Of a stretch of DNA of 64,000 bases, positions 59,610-64,000 are shown piece after piece. A program made the translations under genes and the position numbers. Each line of letters begins with the position of its first letter. Position 1 is the stretch's first letter. The notes under the pieces were generated by a model, which was given only the letters and a program-made list of their open reading frames with translations, ran no database searches and had not been told where the DNA came from. Source of the stretch: Ashinkailepas kermadecensis (Eukaryota; Arthropoda; Thecostraca; Neolepadidae); assembly GCA_034440615.1 (NCBI GenBank), contig JAOTOM010003133.1:1-64000 (forward strand), written 5' to 3'.

Positions 59610-60350
59610 TGAGAAGGTGGCAGCTCCAGTGAGGGAAATCGGTGGCCCCGGAATTGGAAGGTGGCAGTGCCGGTAGGGGGAGGTGGCAGCGCCGGTAGGG
59701 GGAGGTGGCAATCCCGGTAGGGGAGGTGGCAGTCCCGGTAGGGGAGGTGGCAGTCCCGGTAGGGGAGGTGGCAGCCCGGTAGGGGAGGTGGCAGCCCGGT
59801 AGGGGGAGGTGGCAGCGCCGGTAGGGGAGGTGGCAGTCCCGGTAGGGGAGGTGGCAGTCCCGGTAGGGGAGGTGGCAGTCCCGTTAGGGGAGGTGGCAGT
59901 CCCGGTAGGGGAGGTGGCAGCGCCGGTAGGGGAGGTGGCAGCCCGGTAGGGGAGGTGGCAGCGCCGGTAGGGGAGGTGGCAGTCCCGGTAGGGGAGGTGG
60001 CAGTCCCGGTAGGGGAGGTGGCAGTCCCGGTAGGGGAGGTGGCAGTCCCGTTAGGGGAGGTGGCAGTCCCGGTAGGGGAGGTGGCAGCGACGGTAGGGGA
60101 AGGTGGCAGCCCGGTAGGGGGAGGTGGCAGCGCCGGTAGGGGAGGTGGCAGTCCCGGTAGGGGAGGTGGCAGTCCCGGTAGGGGAGGTGGCAGTCCCGGT
60201 AGGGGAGGTGGCAGTCCCGGTAGGGGAGGTGGCAGTCCCGGTAGGGGAGGTGGCAGTCCCGGTAGGGGGAGGTGGCAGCGCCGGTAGGGAGGTGGCAGCG
60301 CCGGTAGGGGAGGGTGGCAGTCCCGGTAGGGGAGGTGGCAGCGCCGGTTT
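59610..60350. repeat. 21-bp G-rich minisatellite in intron 4
   Basis: About 33 copies of a unit close to GGTAGGGGAGGTGGCAGTCC with a trailing C. The plus strand has repeated GGGG and GG runs and could form G-quadruplexes in the transcript. The 21-bp length keeps frames open, so the Gly/Val-rich reading frames here are not genes. The array stops about 90 bp before exon 5. Confidence 0.94.
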
Positions 60351-60440
60351 CCCGGTGACGGTGTGTGTCAGCGTGACATCAGACAGAACCCGAGCGGCGA
60401 CCCAGAGCCCACTGACCCGCTGACCTGTGACCTCCACCAG

Positions 60441-60639
60441 TGAGGAGGCGGCCCCCATCTCGGCTGACTCTGAGGAGGAGACGTTCGCCACGCACGGCTG
60501 TGACCCGCTGACGCCGCCGCCGGCGCGGCTGCCGTCGGCCGTGGACGACCCGGCGGCGCTGGTGGTCAGCATGGTGACCAACAGCCTGGTGTCGCTGCTG
60601 TGGGCCGACTACGTCCACCAGATGGCGCCCGTGTTCCAG
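60441..60639 (+). CDS. FAM149-like: FAM149-like gene, exon 5
   Basis: Acceptor GACCTCCACCAG and donor GTGCGA at 60640. After completing Asp it encodes 66 residues: EEAAPISADSEEETFATHG, then DPLTPPPARLPS, then DDPAALVVSMVTNSLVSLLW and ADYVHQMAPVFQ. An acidic linker precedes an amphipathic helix. It ends in phase 0, matching exon 6. Confidence 0.7.
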
Positions 60640-60797
60640 GTGCGACACCCCCACCCCTCGCCCCCCACCCGCCGCCGCAGCGTCCATGCCATGGCGTGCC
60701 TTCGGCTATCTTACGACACCCTTAGCTGCTGGTCGAAGGTCACAGAGCGTCGTCAGCCCCGCGCGGATTGGCCGCGGTGGTCTCGGTAATGCCGCCG

Positions 60798-60866
60798 GTT
60801 GTGGGATTCGAGCACACGATCTTGCGATCAGGAGTCCAGCGCCCTACCGATTGAGCTGCCGCGACC
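60798..60866 (-). mobile_element. tRNA-Lys-like sequence in intron 5, probably a SINE head or tRNA pseudogene
   Basis: On the minus strand: A-box region AGCTCAATCGGTAGGGCG, anticodon loop CTCCTGA (CCT), and B box GTGCTCGAATCCCAC. The order and the A box resemble tRNA-Lys, but the anticodon and several stem pairs do not fit. The element may continue to about 60690 as a SINE body. Confidence 0.5.
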
Positions 60867-60884
60867 CCCGCCATGGCACACCAC

Positions 60885-61033
60885 GACAAGTCCATGTGTT
60901 TAATTACCACGACTAGTCCATGTGTGTGGTCACCATGACTAGTCCTTATGTGTAGTCACCACGATTAGTCACTGTGTATAGTCACCACGATTAGTCACAA
61001 TGTATAGTCACCACGACTAGTCCCTGTGTGTAG
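60885..61033. repeat. short tandem repeat in intron 5
   Basis: About five units of roughly 31 bp based on GTCACCACGACTAGTCCATG, with variants. Confidence 0.8.
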
Positions 61034-61049
61034 CTGTGACTTGTTCGCC

Positions 61050-61548
61050 TACCGTTCACCTGTTGTTGACCTGCTGGTCTGTTGCTGACAGGTTCACCTG
61101 TTGTTGACCTGCTGGTCTGTTGCTGACAGGTTCACCTGTTCTTCACCTGTTGTTGTCCAACTGCTGACTTGTTGGTCCGTTCATCTGTTGTCGTTTTGGT
61201 CACGTGACCAGCTACTGAACTGTTGTCGACATGTCCTGTTGTTGGCCTCTTTCGGACCTGTTGATCTACTTTTGACCTCTTGTTGACCTGATGACCTGAC
61301 ATTGGGTGGTTGCCATGTTGGTGAGATATGCTATGTGATATCATGCTGCTGGTCTGTTCCTGGTCTATTATTCTGCTGTTGACCTGCTGACCAATTGACT
61401 CGTTGACCCATTGACCTGTTGTTGACCCATTGACCTGTTGTTGACCCATTGCCCTGTTGTTGACCCATTGACCTGCTGTTGACCCATTGCCCTGTTGTTG
61501 ACCCATTGACCTGTTGACCCATTTACCTGTTGTTGACCCATTGCCCTG
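61050..61548. repeat. intron 5 repeats ending at an acceptor
   Basis: Two copies of a 38-bp unit (GACCTGCTGGTCTGTTGCTG) at about 61068-61141 are followed by diverged relatives. About eight copies of a 19-bp unit TTGACCCATTGACCTGTTG lie at about 61399-61548. The last copy runs into the acceptor of exon 6 (GCCGCCGACAG). Confidence 0.88.
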
Positions 61549-61558
61549 CCGCCGACAG

Positions 61559-61836
61559 CTGGGTGCCGAGTCGGCCGAGTCCCTGAAGCTGACGTCTGTG
61601 TCTCGCGAGGCGTCGGCCCGCGGCCGGCGACACAGCCACCCGGCGGCGGAGCCGGCCGTGGTGGCGCCCCCCGCCCCCGCCCCCGCCGCCGCCCAGTACG
61701 GCGGCGGCGCGGACAGGCGGCGCCAGCAGAGGCCGTCACCGGAGCGGCGGGGAGGCGGCCACAGGGGACAGCTGCCGGCCGTGACGGCTGTGACGGCTGG
61801 CCGGCCGCCGGTGGTGCTGCCCGGGGCGGCCGTCAG
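61559..61836 (+). CDS. FAM149-like: FAM149-like gene, exon 6
   Basis: Acceptor GCCGCCGACAG and donor GTACTG at 61837. Encodes LGAESAESLKLTSVSREASA, then an Arg/His/Pro/Ala-rich disordered segment with APPAPAPAAAQYGGG and RRRQQRPSPERRGGG, ending PPVVLPGAAV and a split Arg codon. The exon end is the first unit of the 57-bp array that follows. The low-complexity body is unlike the conserved N-terminal domain and likely lineage-specific. Confidence 0.62.
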
Positions 61837-64000
61837 GTACTGCCTGTCACATATACAGACACACAGAGATACAGGACCCGGGGCGGTCGTCAGGTACTGC
61901 CTGTCACATATACAGACACACAGAGACACAGGACCCGGGGCGGTCGTCAGGTACTGCCTGTCACATATACAGACACACAGAGACACAGGACCCGGGGCGG
62001 TCTAGGTACTGCCTGTCACATATACAGACACACAGAGACACAGGACCCGGGGCGGCCGTCAGGTACTGCCTGTCACATATACAGACACACAGAGATACAG
62101 GACCCGGGGCGGTCGTCAGGTACTGCCTGTCACATATACAGACACACAGAGATACAGGACCCGGGGCGGTCGTCAGGTACTGCCTGTCACATATACAGAC
62201 ACACAGAGATACAGGACCCGGGGCGGTCGTCAGGTACTGCCTGTCACATATACAGACACACAGAGATACAGGACCCGGGGCGGTCGTCAGGTACTGCCTG
62301 TCACATATACAGACACACAGAGACACAGGACCCGGGGCGGCCGTCAGGTACTGCCTGTCACATATACAGACACACAGAGACACAGGACCCGGGGCGGCCG
62401 TCAGGTACTGCCTGTCACATATACAGACACACAGAGACACAGGACCCGGGGCGGCCGTCAGGTACTGCCTGTCACATATACAGACACACAGAGAACAGGA
62501 CGGGTGTAGGTACGCCTGTCACACACAGACACAGAGAGACACAGGACCCGGGGCGGTCGTCAGGTACTGCCTGTCACATATACAGACACACAGAGACACA
62601 GGACCCGGGGCGGTCGTCAGGTACTGCCTGTCACATATACAGACACACAGAGATACAGGACCCGGGGCGGTCGTCAGGTACTGCCTGTCACATATACAGA
62701 CACACAGAGACACAGGACCCGGGGCGGTCGTCAGGTACTGCCTGTCACACATACAGACACACAGAGACACAGGACCCGGGGCGGTCGTCAGGTACTGCCT
62801 GTCACATATACAGACACACAGAGACACAGGACCCGGGGGGCGTCATGTACTTCCTATCCACTAAAAAAACAGAGACACAGGACCCGGGGCGGTCGTCAGG
62901 TACTGCCTGTCACATATACAGACACACAGAGACACAGGACCCGGGGCGGTCGTCAGGTACTGCCTGTCACATATACAGACACACAGAGACACAGGACCCG
63001 GGGCGGTCGTCAGGTACTGCCTGTCACATATACAGACACACAGAGACACAGGACCCGGGGCGGTCGTCAGGTACTGCCTGTCACATATACAGACACACAG
63101 AGATACAGGACCCGGGGCGGTCGTCAGGTACTGCCTGTCACATATACAGACACACAGAGACACAGGACCCGGGGCGGTCGTCAGGTACTGCCTGTCACAT
63201 ATACAGACACACAGAGATACAGGACCCGGGGCGGTCGTCAGGTACTGCCTGTCACATATACAGACACACAGAGATACAGGACCCGGGGCGGTCGTCAGGT
63301 ACTGCCTGTCACATATACAGACACACAGAGATACAGGACCCGGGGCGGTCGTCAGGTACTGCCTGTCACATATACAGACACACAGAGATACAGGACCCGG
63401 GGCGGTCGTCAGGTACTGCCTGTCACATATACAGACACACAGAGACACAGGACCCGGGGCGGTCGTCAGGTACTGCCTGTCACATATACAGACACACAGA
63501 GACACAGGACCCGGGGCGGTCGTCAGGTACTGCCTGTCACATATACAGACACACAGAGACACAGGACCCGGGGCGGCCGTCAGGTACTGCCTGTCACATA
63601 TACAGAGACACAGGACCCGGGGCGGTCGTCAGGTACTGCCTGTCACATATACAGACACACAGAGACACAGGACCCGGGGCGGTCGTCAGGTACTGCCTGT
63701 CACATATACAGCACACACAGAGATACAGGACCCGGGGCGGTCGTCAGGTACTGCCTGTCACATATACAGACACACAGAGACACAGGACCCGGGGCGGTCG
63801 TCAGGTACTGCCTGTCACATATACAGACACACAGAGACACAGGACCCGGGGCGGTCGTCAGGTACTGCCTGTCACATATACAGACACACAGAGACACAGG
63901 ACCCGGGGCGGTCGTCAGGTACTGCCTGTCACATATACAGACACACAGAGACACAGGACCCGGGGCGGTCGTCAGGTACTGCCTGTCACATATACAGACG
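61820..64000. repeat. 57-bp array, about 38 units, each with an exon end and 5' splice site
   Basis: Each unit carries CCCGGGGCGGTCGTCAGGTA, that is, the exon 6 end CGTCAG and donor GTACTG, then CTGTCACATATACAGACAC. Small variants are T or C in GAGA(C/T)ACAGG and GGCCGTC or GGTCGTC. Two damaged units lie near 62490-62530 and 62840-62870. The array runs off the window. 57 bp is 19 codons, so the sense frame from exon 6 stays open through the first three extra donors, up to a TAG in a shortened unit near 62003. The antisense frame (SLCVCICDRQYL) stays open over most of the array. Confidence 0.95.

Noticed and set aside
59955..60581. Val/Gly-rich and Thr/Ala-rich frames over the 21-bp repeat
   Set aside because: Repeat arithmetic inside an intron.
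60798..60866. Functional tRNA gene
   Set aside because: Would-be anticodon CCT on a tRNA-Lys-like body with unpaired acceptor and T stem positions.
62861..63562. Minus-strand 233-codon SLCVCICDRQYL repeat protein
   Set aside because: Antisense of the 57-bp array, open because 57 is divisible by 3.

Overview
The window is eukaryotic nuclear DNA. It has U2 spliceosomal RNA sequence, spliced coding exons with GT/AG borders, LINE, hAT and tRNA-derived elements, and very large tandem repeat blocks. The U2 sequence reads AUCAAAGUG before the branch-point pairing GUAGUA, as I recall for arthropod U2. A U2-targeted restriction-like-endonuclease retroelement, a CR1-like LINE and GC-rich repeat-laden introns would suit a crustacean or another arthropod. 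This is an inference; the species is not identifiable by eye.

Layout. Bases 1-5529 are an 18-bp minisatellite with a longer-period organisation. Bases 5530-7409 are low-copy DNA. A full-length U2 snRNA gene lies at 7410-7596. It is followed by two internally deleted pieces of a retrotransposon with an R2/Utopia-type RT, zinc knuckle and restriction-like endonuclease (7850-9415 and 9831-12228). Each piece ends in an A-rich tail fused to U2 from U2 base 40 onward. The three U2 copies and their shared 3' flank form roughly 400-bp direct repeats around the insertions. Bases 13041-15375 and 22071-48372 are one family of 22-bp satellite. The second block carries a multi-kilobase higher-order repeat marked by recurring non-satellite 'node' sequences. 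Between the blocks lies a 6.7-kb island with two candidate minus-strand exons, a hAT element with an 8-bp target duplication, and several long G tracts.

Bases 48400-52829 are a decayed minus-strand LINE (APE endonuclease, RT, RNase H). It meets a plus-strand CR1-like LINE fragment (52865-53570) and a tRNA-derived SINE. From 56303 to the window end there are six plus-strand exons whose splice phases all agree. They encode part of a FAM149-family (DUF3719) protein.

The most unusual feature is in this gene. At four exon borders the border itself (exon end plus donor, or acceptor plus exon start) has been amplified into a tandem repeat. The largest is a 57-bp array of about 38 units at the exon 6 donor, running off the window. 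Two further exons have an intronic array ending directly at their acceptor. Splice sites therefore exist here as minisatellites.

Almost all long open reading frames in this window (up to 1047 codons) are by-products of repeat unit lengths and are not called as genes.
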